This document shows positions 35,881 to 48,116 of a stretch of DNA of 64,000 nucleotides, piece by piece; the first letter of the stretch is position 1; every line of letters begins with the position of its first letter. The position numbers were made by a program, and so were the translations under genes. This DNA is from Elymus sibiricus (Eukaryota; Streptophyta; Magnoliopsida; Poales; Poaceae). The notes beneath the pieces are model-generated. The model did no database searches. It had not been told where the DNA came from and saw only the letters and a list, made by a program, of their open reading frames with translations. The stretch covers positions 354,932,031 to 354,996,030 of the forward strand of contig CM077672.1 in assembly GCA_039707655.1 (NCBI GenBank), read 5' to 3'.

Positions 35881-37017
35881 TGGGCCTTATGTTTCTTTTA
35901 TTCAATGCAAAAAGGCTTGGGGTGATGGTGTTCGCACTGGGCACTTCTCGTCCCGAACGACACAGTTCGATTGATGACCTCCCCTGTAACGAACAAGTCG
36001 TTCGGTCTGGGGCTCTCCCAGACCGAACGTTCGGCAAATATCGGGGTCCTTAATTTCTGAGGCCCTTTTTAGACTGCAGGAGTTTGATAAGAACCCCTGT
36101 AGGATCATAATTTATTATAAAAATTTACAAGAAATATCTTTTGGATAAAAGGAATGGCACCATCCAAATCCCTACAGATCGGTTTGTATGCCTTAAATCT
36201 CTACGGATATTAACATTTAGCTGGTTTTTTATTCTTGCGTGCCATCCAAATGACAATGCATTCGGTTTTTGTGTGCCATGGAATATCATGTTTTGTGCTC
36301 GCATTCTTATTGACTTTGTATGGTATTTCTATTTTTGTGTTTCTCATTCCTGCAATTCAAAGAGGTACTATCTTGTTTGATTGTAAAGCTACCTTTTATT
36401 CATAATTTTAGATTTTAGAAACAAATAGTTATCATTTCAACACTTCTACAAAGCGAGGCGGGTTATTTTTTAGTACACATTCGTAACATGTCTCTGTTTT
36501 ACTGCCACGGATATGCAAGCATCCGGACGTGTCTTTTCTTTTACCTCACGGATATGCAAACATCCGAGACGTTCCATAATTAAAGCGTTTGAGATGGGCC
36601 TTATCTTATGATCGCCTTGGAGTTAATATGGTCTACTAAGGCTCTTCTCCCTCCACTAATTTTCTAACACCCCAGCTTTGCTTACTCATGCTCGACCTCA
36701 CACTCCTCTTTCCTTCCCTCTATTCCACATCTCGCTCCCGAGCAACCCCTTCTCCCATCCTTGCCACCACCCTACCCCATTGCCCTCTCTTTCTTCTCCT
36801 ATTATCGGCCACCTTGCCTTGTCGTGTGTGACCGCCTCCCTCGGATTTGGGCACAATGATGCATGATCCATCACATTCTATAGCCACAACCACCGCCACC
36901 TTCATCCCGCCAACCACCCCCAACTCACCATGTTCATGCGCCACTCGTGTTTGGGCATGTTAGAGCTAGCCGTATATGTCTAACAAGTTAGGAGGATTCA
37001 CCAAGTTGTGCTATGTA

Positions 37018-37175
37018 CTCCCTCCATTTCTAAATATAAGACTTTTTAGAGATTTCAATACGGATTACATACGGATGTATATAGACATATTTTAGAGTGT
37101 AGATTTACTCATTTTGCTCCGTATGTAGTCCGTATTGGAATCTCTAAAAGGTCTTATATTTAGAAACAGAGGGAG
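37018..37175. mobile_element. Stowaway MITE, 158 bp
   Basis: Ends CTCCCTCCATTTC / GAAACAGAGGGAG, TA on both sides, with inner inverted pieces AATATAAGACTTTTTAGAG and CTCTAAAAGGTCTTATATT. It is flanked by a longer imperfect direct repeat (see findings). Confidence 0.9.
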
Positions 37176-37811
37176 TATATGTCTAACAAATAGGATGATT
37201 CACCAAGTCATGATATGAATAACATATTCGTGCAAACATTAGTGTATTTTTTATTATAATAGTAAGAGATTAACCTATTACTATTACATGACAAAAAAAT
37301 ATTATTCGCAAAAACAAGAGCATCAGTCACTCGTGGTAGTACTACTACAAATTCATTTTAGCGGATTGCTGGTTTCCAGCGACAGTGAGACAATGCTTGT
37401 GTGATTCTGGCGGAACCAGACTTTCGATAGCAATGCCTTGGAAAGGAGGATGAGTGACTTGGAAAAGAGCAGTACTATGTACTACGATGGCTTTGGAATC
37501 TGCAGTACGATGACCGGACCTATGCAGACGAAAAAGAAGTCCTCCACTAGTGCTGTCGCTACCATAAAAGGTGCTTGATGGATGCATTGCCTTTGCCTCT
37601 CATGTTAAGCAAAGGATTCCACAGCGTGCAGCAATATTTTTTTTTCCACATATCACACTCACATATACTACTCATGAAACAATAAATATTTTTGTAGTGC
37701 GCTCTTTTATTGTTTTTTGTTACTGAAATTTGTCCTTCTGAAAAGTGGCTACTAATTTCTACTGTAATATTATATATATAATGAGTTCACACATAAATTT
37801 AACTACTAAAC

Positions 37812-40616
37812 CTCTTTCGAAATAGGTTTTCGCCCCACTTTATAAATAAATCCAACATCCATACAACCAGATCCAAAGTAGCAAATCACCAAACAAGGCT
37901 GGGGCAACAACACAAACAGGCCCCAAAAAAGCATAAAAGAAATAGGAAAAAAGGCCACCTAGTGGCGGCAGGCTCGTCAGCTCTGCGGAAAGGAAAGCCG
38001 ACAGTCGCAGCTCCTCGGCCCCGTGCTTCTCCCGCGAGCAGCCCGGGTGCCCAACCTCCGCTGCCGCCAGCAACCCCCCCTACCTCGCCGCCGTCAGAAA
38101 GCGCCGTCGGGCGAAGCCCGCACGACATCGGCGACGGCGGGGCCTCCCCTCCCTCTCGCGTGGCTCTGGTGGCGCGGGGCGCTGAATCTCGCGAGGGCGC
38201 GGCGCTGGCGTGGTGCGGCTTGGCGACGCGGATCCGGTCATTTCGCGGCGGCATGGCGGGGTTTGGCTGCGGCGACGGCGGCTGGTCGCGACGGAGGCGC
38301 GGCTGGGCGGCGACGGCTCCACTCCGCGGGGATCTCGGGCCTCCTCCTCCTTCCTTGCTCTGTTGGTGCGCCGCCGGCTGCAGGGATGGCCCCCTCGCGT
38401 CCCTCGGGGGCGTGGTGCTCCTCTGCGCTCGCGCCGGTGCAACTCCTCCTTCGTCCCAGCCCAGGGGTGGGCTGGTCGGGTCCTGCCAGATCCGGCCACG
38501 CAGGTGCTGCCGCCGATCTGAGGGCTCGGGTCCTGGTTGTACTTGTAGGCCATGGTCGACGGGAGTAGCGCGGGGTCGTCCAGGGGCGTAAAGGTGGTCC
38601 CTTTCTTCTCGTTTCTTCAGTGAGCAGTGACCGATGGCTAGGCGGGGCTTGGAGGCGGCGAGATCTAGGATGCCGGGGCAGCAGCCCTGGAAGGTGGACT
38701 GCCGCGTCGGCTCTTCGGCGAGCGGCGTTGCGGTGGTGGTGGCATTTCTCCTTGGCTGTGCGGGCAGCGAAGAGCTAGGTGGCGGGGATCCTGATGATGG
38801 CATTGCTTCGGCAGGGGAATCGTCCAGATCGTGGTGTGGAGGCCTGTTTTGGTGGCGGCGGACTTGGACCGTGGTACTTTGATGTGGCACGAGAGTGTCT
38901 TCGGGCGAAAGCTCAGCGCTTTGGCGCCGACGGCGGCGATGCCTGTGGGTGTCGTGTCCCTCTTGGGGGCGTCGTTGTGGTATCTCTCCCCGCGTCAGGG
39001 CTCCGGGTGAAAACCCTTGACCGTGTCTTCGGTCTCGACGGCGGCGGCCTGTTGCGTCGTCACCCTCTTGGGGGGCATCGTCGTGGAGCGTAGGTGCCCT
39101 CCGGTTGCGTTTCTTTGCCATCGGCGGGCGAGCTCAGATCCTATCTCGAAGCTCCTTCAGCTCTGGCTTGGGGCGGTGCCGACAGCTTCCTATCCTTTAC
39201 ACGTGACGTCGAGGGCATCGCTCTCGGTCCTTGTTGTCTGCAGGCAGGATCGGTGCTCCACGGTCCGGAGCGAGAGGACAGGGGTGCCCTTTCCAGCGAC
39301 AACTTGGTGTGTGTGTTGCATCAACGTCCGGTGGTTTCTCATGGAGGCGCGGTCTCTCTTCTAGTTAGTAGCCTCGGGTGTGTCTTGATGGAGTGTGGGC
39401 ACTCTTGTAATCTTGTTCTATCTTTGATCTGCTTTGTAAGAGGTTTCCCTCATCACTTTGTATCGGTTCGGCCGTGTTGCTTTATATATAAAGCGGGGCG
39501 AAAGCCTTTTTCGGTAAAGGAAAACCGGCGGGCGGTAGCCAGCAGCGAATCCAGCATGAGCCCCAGACGGTCGCGGTCCCGCTGCCTAGAAAGCGGGTGC
39601 CAGTGCTGCAAGAAAACAAGGAATTTGCAGAACGAGTCAGAGGCCTGTCAAGGGAAGACCCTCTCAATCACCATCTTGTTATGTGTTGTCCATAGTGTCC
39701 ACGCCATCGCCGCAAAATAAGCCAAAAGAGGCGACATTGTCGCCCGGTCTGGTTAGCTCTGGTTTCTAGGAAGCCCCCTAGGTCGAGGGCCTCCTAGTAA
39801 GGCCCCAGGGCCTCATGTATGAAACTCCAAAGTGCACGTGCCGCGGTGCACGCGAACAGGATGTGGGACCCGGTCTACGGAACAACACAGAGGGGCACAA
39901 GCCATTACCAGGCCCGTGCCTCTTAAGCACCTCCGTCCCAGAGGGAAGCCGGTCCCGCAACAACTGTCCCACAAAGATCTTGATCTTCAGGGGCAACGAG
40001 GCCTTCCACAACGGAGCGGTCCATGGAAGGGTGGGCGTACGGCATAGAGCATGGTATGCCGAGCTCACAGAGAAAACATCCGAGGATGAGAGGCTCTAAG
40101 AAACGGGGCCTGGATATTCCGAGAGCACCGGCAGGAGGGCTGCCCGTAACCTAGCCCACTCTACGGTTTCCGCCTGCCCAAATGAGCGCCGAAACAAGAT
40201 GTTCTAATTCCCATTCGGGACAACGCCGGAGACCAACAACATCGGATCCGCACAAATAGCAAACAAGTTAGGAAAGCCCACCCGAAGCGGCTCCCCACCA
40301 ACCTAGGGATCGTGCCAGAATAAGGTTCCCTCTCCATTCCCTATAGAGAAGGAGACCCCGGGGCGAATATCCCCTATAGAGAAGGAGACCCCGGGGCGAA
40401 TATCCTGCTTGATCCGCTGTATGGACTTTCAGAATTGGGAAACAGACCCACCACAGCATGAGGGCCACGTTTATGCGGCGGGAGGCCAGGATCCCTAAAC
40501 CACCCGGTCCTTTGGCATACAGATGTCCGCCCACTTGACCATATGATATTTCGGGCGACCATCCGCCGCCTGCCAAAAGAATCTGGCAAGATCCTTATCA
40601 TATGCATTTTCTATTG
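37812..40616 (-). mobile_element. LINE, 5'-truncated, with an inverted inner 3' end
   Basis: A 15-bp target duplication ATTTAACTACTAAAC borders it (37797-37811 and 40617-40631). On the - strand the RT C-terminal part (frames reading MVARNIIWSSGRTSV and DICMPKDRVV) lies at 40,300-40,610 and a zf-RVT region (WKASLPLKIKIFVGQLLRDR) at about 39,780-40,070, both with frameshifts and stops. The 3' end GGGGCGAAAACC is at 37,823-37,835. A second 3'-end-like sequence in opposite orientation (GGGGCGAAAGCC, about 39,497) suggests a nested or inverted piece. The 411-codon frame at 37,886-39,121 is low-complexity and not a gene. Confidence 0.75.
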
Positions 40617-40631
40617 ATTTAACTACTAAAC

Positions 40632-41127
40632 ATCTCCCTGCAAAAACAAAACAAAAACTTTTGGGTAATGATCATGCGTTTGTAATGCATTGTGTTGCCC
40701 AAAATGGGCCCTATTCTTCTACCTTTTCCAGGTAGTTGATGCCTATTCATGTTACAATGACTCGGTTGTTGATGAATCATGTTGAAAGAACAACATTCTA
40801 CTAAACGCCATCACTATACAAGTACCTGAAATTCCCAGGTAATTTAACTCTGCCTCTTGGTTCATGAAACATGACGAATGGTCGCATTTGATTTCTTCAT
40901 AGGCTCAGTCTGGGACCTTTTCAGGTCCACAAACATTTCACAGTTGAGCACTCACAAAAATATTTAGATGTTTTCTATTGATTTAACGACCTGCCATCTC
41001 AAAGAAAGAGCAGCACATGCATGCTTGAAAGTGAAACCATACTGAAGCTACATTTGAAACAAGATAGAGTAAAGATACACGTTTATATGGAAAGTAACAA
41101 AATAGACTACCACTGTACTACATACTA
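40632..41127. other. Remainder of module C and downstream DNA, no gene
   Basis: AT-rich; the first ~230 bp match the tail of module B, the rest lies downstream of gene B. Confidence 0.5.
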
Positions 41128-41208
41128 CTCCCTCCGTCCCATAATGCAAGACGTTTTTTGACACATGTGTAGTGTCAAAAAACGTCTTACATTATGGGAC
41201 GGAGGGAG
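41128..41208. mobile_element. Stowaway MITE, 81 bp
   Basis: A near-perfect palindrome with ends CTCCCTCCGTCCC / GGGACGGAGGGAG and TA on both sides, about 240 bp beyond the stop of gene B. Confidence 0.95.
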
Positions 41209-42972
41209 TACATCAGAAGCCACAGGTTCCAGTTCCACTGCGCATACATACCCCCTGTGGACCAACATCCTATCGATCAAGGGGCATGTCAAGGTTCCAT
41301 TGCAGAGGCAAGCAGATTACACAGGACTGCAGATAGTGTTTCGTGTTAGTAGGATTCATGGGTAATATAACAGTATGTTGTTCTCAAGCATAAGATGAGG
41401 AAGTTTAGTACCTTGAGCAGGATCGTATATACGGTCACATGGCTGAATTCAACAACTTGTGGTCTCTTGGAAACACGGATCCAAGAAGTCCTGGTCCTCA
41501 GGGAACACCTGCAGATTCTTCGACTTCAACAAGAACTCAACCGCGGTGACCTGGAAGTCTAGCAAGTAGCCGAATTTTACAAGCTCGGTGAGCGAAGGGA
41601 TCTGATCGGCCATGTCGAATAGCAACCCTTGAGCTATCTCGTCAGCAAAGTACGTGGCCAGCTCAATCTTTTCCTTGTGACCGGCCGTGCTGTCGCGTCT
41701 TTGAATAAACAACTGCCGTTTCTCGCGCTCCCACCGAAGCATCCGGCTAGCTTTCACATCCACTGGCCTCCCGGAAGACAGCCTGATGCTGTATCCCACC
41801 GTTATCGGCTCGTCCGTCTCCAGGACTGTCACGTTCAGAAGGTAAGAGACCATTTTGTGCCGATGACAAGGGGGAATATCAAGAGCAGGGTTGGCAAGGA
41901 AGGCCATGACTATCTGGAGCAAACCATGCTTGATCACTGCACTCGCATCGACTGCTCGGAGACCACTGCCTCCCGGGGTCAGCGATTCATTCCTCTCAAC
42001 TGCTTCAGATATTGTGTAGACACCGATGCTACCATAGATGCAGTTAAACCTCGCTCGCGACATGTGAGGTAGGCTCGTAGAAGGATACCAAATGAAGAAT
42101 GAATCCCGAGGAAGCTTGTCAAACAAATCCTTGAGTAGCAGATCATCCGGAATGAAGACATCTTCCTTCTTTGAAAGGACAATCTTTCCATCAGTACATA
42201 CTGGAACTTTCTTGAAACAAGCAGATACTACAAAGTTCTCTGTGCTTTTGGTCCAATTCTCCAAGAGGAATCCCCAGAAGGCCGAGCAATCAGCGACAGT
42301 CAGCTCAGAGGCCAAGGTCTCCCAGGTATTCCAAAGTTTGCAATAGTCCTCAACACTTGGACTATGCCTCACACCAAGAACAAATGTGAAGAAGCTGAGG
42401 ACCTTTTTGTTGTAATGTTTGTCCAGAACATGTAGCTGTTGGCCAAAAAGATTATCCCTGTCATGGAGAACACAACTAACAGTGCTTGCCCATTCTCCAC
42501 TTTCACCGCCAGTTGGTATCCAAATCCAGTTACTAGTGTCGCTTCTAGGTTTCCAATTGCACTCCATCAGGTAAATGTAGATACGGGATATTGTAGCAAT
42601 AAGTGAGTGGCACTTGAGATGCTGAGCGACAAGGTCACATCCATTTTCAAGATTGACAGTTACTCCAATTGCCTCTAGGACATCCTTGAACGACGCGATC
42701 TCCGAACCATAAAACGTTACATCAATAAAAGGGCCGTCGTCCATGCAGACGGAAGAATTTTTCAGATCAAACAGGATGCATTCTTTGGGACATCTGTATC
42801 CCATGGTTGTCTTCAACCACTTATTGTCAATTTTCTCCAAAGTTTCTCTAGGAAGTGCAGGCTTACATGCTAGCCAGTTCCGGATGCACCCAAGCAATGA
42901 AAATACGGTAACCACTGTCATGACCGAATAATTATCAGGAATGTTGAGGCCCATCATAACAAACCTGGCACC

Positions 42973-43084
42973 TGTTAGAGAAATGAGCAACTGTATTCTC
43001 AGGAGGTCAAGGGCCAGTACATATACATGTGTACAATGGGGATAAACCGAAAAGAGAGACTATACACATCTAACACATCTAACA
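42973..43084 (-). repeat. 3' LTR of the copia element (112 bp)
   Basis: Pairs with 48003-48116. It is preceded on the - strand by a purine-rich GAGGCGGGG tract. Confidence 0.93.
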
Positions 43085-43097
43085 CCCCGCCTCAAAC

Positions 43098-46000
43098 TCA
43101 TGGTGGATCAACCACACTGAGTTTGGACAGAAAGAACCCGTGCTGCGCTCGAGTTTGGGCCTTCGTGAAGAAGTCAGCCAACTGTAACTCAGAGGGCACA
43201 TAGTGGAGAGCAAGAACCTGATCTTGTACTGCAGCGCGCACAAAGTGGGCATCCACACCGATGTGCTTGGTGAGCTCATGCTTCACCGGATCACGGGCAA
43301 TACTGATAGCTCCGGTGCTGTCTGACAGTAAGGGAGTCGAGGTAGTAGTCGACACACCAAAATCCTCAAGTAGCCATCGTAACCAGATCACTTCAGCCGT
43401 CAACATAGCCATTGCTCGCAACTCAGCCTCTGTACTCGAGCGAGAAACTGCAGTCTGTTTCTTTGTCTTCCAGGCAATCAGGGAGCCACCAAGAAAAACA
43501 CAGTAAGCAGACAGTGAACGTCGATCAGAGGGATCACTAGCCCAGGTAGCATCCGAGTAGGCCTGGAGCTCGAGAGAGCTGGAGCGGGGAAAGAAGAGAC
43601 GATGAGAGATCGTGCCACGAAGATATCGTAAAACACGGAGGAGATGGCTATAGTGGACAGAGGTGGGGGCCGAGACAAACTGACTGAGGATATGGACAGG
43701 ATAGGAGATGTCAGGGCGCGTGACAGCGAGATAGACGAGACTCCCAACGAGGTGGCGATAGCGAGTAGGATTGGGAAGAGGATCACCATCAGAAGCACGA
43801 AGCTGGACGTTGAGCTCCATAGGAGTCACAACAGTGCGCTCATCGCCAAGAGCAGCTCGATCAAGAAGGTCCTGGATATATTTTTCCTGGGAGATGAAAA
43901 AACCATCGGAGGTCGAAGAGACCTCAATCCCAAGAAAATAACGAAGAGGACCAAGATCCTTCATGAGGAACTGGTCACGAAGGCGAGCCTTAACAAAGGC
44001 AATGTAGTCAAGGTCATCACCCGTAATGATCATGTCATCAACATAGAGAAGGAGAAGAGTCCGACCACGAGGAGACGTGTGAACAAACAACGCAGGATCA
44101 TGATCACTGGGCGAGAAGCCGACGGCAGTGACAACAGAGGCAAAGCGCTCGAACCAGGCGCGAGGAGCTTGTTTGAGGCCATAGAGGGAGCGGCGAAGGC
44201 GACATACCATGCCATCATGAGCATAGTATCCGGGTGGTGGCTGCATATAAACCTCCTCACGCAACTCACCATTGAGAAAGGCGTTCTGGACGTCAAGCTG
44301 AGACACAGACCAATGACGAACAGAGGCAACAACAAGGAGAGTGCGGACAGTGGTCATATGGGCCACAGGAGCGAAGGTCTCATCATAATCACGTCCCTGC
44401 TCCTGTTGAAAGCCACGAGCCACAAGACGGGCTTTGTAGCGCTCAAGGGAGCCATCAGAGCGAGTCTTAATCTTATAGACCCACTTGCAGGTAATGGGAC
44501 GAACACCAGAAGGAAGCGACACCAGATCCCATGTGCCAGAGTGCTCAAGAGCAGCAAGCTCCTCAGCCATAGCAAGCTGCCATTCAGGTTGAGTCATGGC
44601 AGTCTGATAGGAGGTGGGCTCGGCAACAACAGAGAGACCATACCGGTCAGGAGAGTAGCAATCAGGTGCGGGGCAAGGCCGAGCACGGAGGTTGTGAACT
44701 GGGGGAGGCGTGGAAGGAGTGGCTCCGGAAGTGGAGGGAGTGTCAGTAGAAGCATCCTCAAGACAAGAACGACGAGTGTAATGAAGAGGAAAAGGAGAGA
44801 GAGGATGACAGACTGGAGAGGATGGGGGAGAGGTGGATGGAGGTGAAGGTGGTGGCTGTGGTGACGGTGGTGGAGGAAGAAGAGTGAGAGGTGCCGGAGG
44901 AAGGGATGAAACATGAGGCACAGGAGAGGATGTATCAGGAAGAAGAAGAAAAGAAATGTCTTCCACAGAGAAGCTTGAGGAGGGAGGACGCGGGTAGTAC
45001 GAATGGGACTCATCAAAGGTCACATCACGCGAAATGCGCAGTCGACGACCAACTGGATCCCAACATCGATAGCCCTTGTGCTCGTCACTGTAGCCGAGAA
45101 AAACACACTCAACCGATTGAGCAGTCAGTTTGGTGCGTTCTCGAGGAGCAACAAGAACATAGCACACACACCCAAACATGCGAAGAGCGGAGTAGTCTGG
45201 AGAGCGACCAGTGAGACGCTCCATAGGAATACCACCCTGCAAGGCAGTCGATGGCTGAATGTTGATAAGGTACGTGGATGCAGACACGGCCTCGGCCCAA
45301 AAATGAGGTGGGAGGGAAGCGCCGATCATCAGAGCACGAGCTGTCTCAAGCAGATGACGATGTTTACGTTCGGCAACACCATTCTGAGCATGGGCACCAG
45401 GACAGGAGAACTGGGCAAGAGTACCCTGCTCCGCGAGAAAACCACGCAACATCTGGGAGATAAACTCGCCAGCAGAGTCAGCACGGAAAGTGCGAATAGG
45501 TGTGGAAAACTGGGTGTGAACCATGGCAACAAAACGCTTGTAGATGGAGAGAACCTCACTGCGAGATTTCATAAAGTAAAGCCAAGTGTAGCGAGAGAAA
45601 TCATCAATAAATAACACATAGTAGCGATGACCACCTTTCGAATCAAAGGGAGCACGACCCCATACATCAGAGTGAATTAAATCAAAGGGACGCTGAGACA
45701 CCGACTCGCTATGAGGATAAGGTAACTGAGTCTGTTTGCCAAGTCTACAACCCTCACAATGTAAAGAAACATCTCCAGAAATAGACCCTAAGACACCCTG
45801 ACGCACCAAGGACGATAAGCGAGAGCCACATATGTGACCCAGGCGATGATGCCACTGCTGGAAGGACGCAGAAGAGGAGGCAGCGAGAGCATGGGAACTG
45901 GCTGATGTGGTGGCAGCGGAAGGAACATGAAGCCAGTCAACTTGCCAAAGGCCCTCTGAGTCACGGCGCCGAGGGCCAGAACCAACCAGGGCCTTGGTGT

Positions 46001-47475
46001 GGAGGTCCTGGACGGAACAAGAGTCAGGATCAAGAATAACACGACAACCAGAATCAGTAAGTTGGGCAGCGGAAAAAAGATTCATGGTAAGACGAGGAAC
46101 ATGAGAGGCATTAGGAACTGAAAACGACGAGGTAGAGAGAGTGCCACGACTAGCGACTGGAAGAGATGTGCCATCAGCAGTAAGAACATTAACAGGAGAA
46201 TCAAGAGGTCGAAGAGAAGACAAAGCAGAAGAATTGGAAGACATATGAAAAGAAGCTCCTGAATCCAGAACCCACGAAGATGTACCTGACGGTGTAGTGG
46301 CGGATGATGACGGAGGTGTGACAGCCGTCGCAGCAGCAGTAGAGGTGGCAGTTATCACAGCAGCAGCAGAACCAGTCGATGAGGAGCCAGAGGTAGCTAG
46401 GAGGCGCTTGAGCTTCACAATGTCTTGATCAGTGAGTGACGGGATCGAGGGAGACGCATTAGTCCCACTGGAAAAGGAGCGTCTCTGGTCACGCTGCTTC
46501 CTGTGACAATCAGCCTCTGGGTGACCTTGCCGGGAACAATAGCCACAGAAGGTGTCACGCCGCGACCGGCCGTTCTCAGCATAAGGAGGGCGACCGACCC
46601 CCCCTGAAGGTGTGGGCAGGAGCGGCGGAGCGGTGGGGCGAGCAGCCGATACAGGAGCCCTGGCAGCCAATACAGAAGGAACCACAATTAACCCAGCAGA
46701 GCGGAGGCGGGTCTCCTCAGAACGAAGCTCAGCAAGCACCTCGATGATAGGAACACGACCACGAGCAAGTAAGTGGGCACGCCTAGGCTCAAACTCGGTG
46801 CGGAGGCGAGATAAAAACTCATGGACACGCTGAAAATCCAAGTCGGCCCTGGTAGTCTGACAGCAACGGCAAGTTCCACAAACAACTGTGCGAAGAGAAT
46901 CAAGCTGACGCCAGATAGCAGAACACTGAGTGTAGAACTCGTCAATAGATGAGTCACCTTGTTGAAGAGCATGCTCCTGACGCACCACTGACAAATACAG
47001 GGCATCACCAGATGGCTGATAGCGCTGACAGAGAAACGACCACATTGCTGCAACTGTGCCGAGGCCCATGAACTCGGACGCAAACTGAGGGAGAACACTA
47101 GCAGTGAGAACAGCAGCAGCCCGAGCATCATCATTGCACCACTGAGTGTAAGCAGACATATCCTCGCGGTAAACGGAAAAGGCATCGGGAATAAGCTGAT
47201 ACCTGCTGATCATAAGCATTAACTGCAGCGTCATCAAGGGCCTTAGCTGCATCCCGATCAGCCTGAGATGCGTCAGCAGCAAGAACAGGTGGCACTGGTG
47301 GCACAGGAGTCACGGGAGGCACCGGGCACGGCGGACAGGGCACCTCGCCAGAGAGAACGCCCCACAGAAGAAGGCCACGCATATGGATGCGCATAAAACC
47401 CACGAACTCGGCATAGTTGGTTCCATCGAAGATCACCGAGCACCGAGGAACAGCAACATAGCCCGAAAAAGCCAT
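43098..47475 (-). pseudogene. Copia gag-pol polyprotein, one frameshift
   Basis: The likely start is ATG 47475 (MAFSGYV). A one-base insertion near 47,190 shifts the frame between [10 protein letters not shown] and DAFSVYRED; from there one frame stays open to TGA 43098-43100. Order on the - strand: gag, CCHC knuckle ([15 protein letters not shown]), protease ([11 protein letters not shown]), GAG-pre-integrase (HHRLGH), integrase ([27 protein letters not shown]), reverse transcriptase ([11 protein letters not shown]) and RNase H ([13 protein letters not shown]). This PR-IN-RT-RH order defines copia. Apart from the frameshift I see no stop. Confidence 0.92.
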
Positions 47476-48002
47476 GAGGAGCGCACGCGCCTTTTTTTTT
47501 TTTTTTTTTTTTGAGAACGAGGTCAACGCCCCGAGTTGGATCGGGATCGAGACCTCACCGGCCGGCGGGGCGCGGCAGAGCCAGCCGCAAGGCACCAGCA
47601 GCCGGGCGCGGCGGGGCGCAGGCCGAGCGGGGCGCGAGCCGGGCGCTGCGGGGCGCAGGGAGCCGGCGGTGGCCGGAGAAGAGGCCAGGCACGGCCGGCC
47701 GCAGCAGCCGCGGGCGGGGCAGCCAGCGGGCGGAGACGGCTCGGGGCGGCGCGCGGAGTAGCCTGCGGGCGCGGGCGCGGGCTCGGCATGGCCGGCCTCG
47801 CCGGGCTTGCTCGAGCAGCAGCTGCGGGGAGCAGCAATAGCGGCTTCGGCCGGGCGCGGGGGAGGCGCAGACGGGGCGTAGACGGCCGGCGGCTGCCGCG
47901 GAAGAGATGGCCGGCGGCGGGGGAGGAGATGGCCGGCGACGGGGAGCTAGGCACGGAGCTGCAGCGTGCGGGAGAGGAGGAGGAACCTGGCAACTGATAC
48001 CA

Positions 48003-48116
48003 TGTTAGAGAAATGAGCAATTGTATTCTCAGGCGGCCAAGGGCCAGTACATATACATGTGTACAATGGGGATAAACCGAAAAGAGAGACTATATACACA
48101 TCTAACACATCTAACA
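48003..48116 (-). repeat. 5' LTR of the copia element (114 bp)
   Basis: TGTTAG...CTAACA, the longer of the two LTRs by one TA step. Confidence 0.93.

Larger units (their letters stand above)
32630..36048. mobile_element. Mutator-like element, 3.4 kb, no transposase
   Basis: Inserted in module C between 9-bp direct repeats TTTAATTTC (32621-32629) and CTTAATTTC (36049-36057), 8 of 9 identical. The ends are degenerate inverted repeats: left ..CGATAACTCCCGAAC, right (reverse complement) ..CGATATTTGCCGAAC. The interior holds a Tourist MITE, a GC-rich segment with a possible captured gene piece, and a long CATGGCAA-rich array. Confidence 0.75.
32501..40860. repeat. Intergenic module, copy C, split by insertions
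   Basis: Homology to copy A runs from about 32,507 to 32,629, stops at a MULE, resumes at 36,058 and goes on to about 37,811. It then stops at a LINE (37812-40616) and resumes with a stretch like the end of copy B (ATACAAGTA..TGAAATTC, about 40,815). C is more diverged from A and B than these are from each other. Confidence 0.75.
42973..48116 (-). mobile_element. Ty1-copia retrotransposon with ~113-bp LTRs
   Basis: LTRs at 42973-43084 and 48003-48116 begin TGTTAGAG and end CTAACA; the 5-bp target duplication is GCACC (42968-42972 and 48117-48121). The primer binding site TGGTATCAG (47994-48002, - strand) directly follows the 5' LTR and fits initiator tRNA-Met. The LTRs differ by three substitutions and one 2-nt indel, which points to a fairly recent insertion. 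It sits in exon 3 of GHKL gene B. Confidence 0.95.

Noticed and set aside
37886..39121. 411-codon Arg/Pro-rich frame on -
   Set aside because: Low-complexity, lies in the 3' part of a LINE insert, and spans the point where orientation changes.
43644..44846. 400-codon open frame on +
   Set aside because: Antisense to the copia reverse transcriptase, whose motifs are clear on -.
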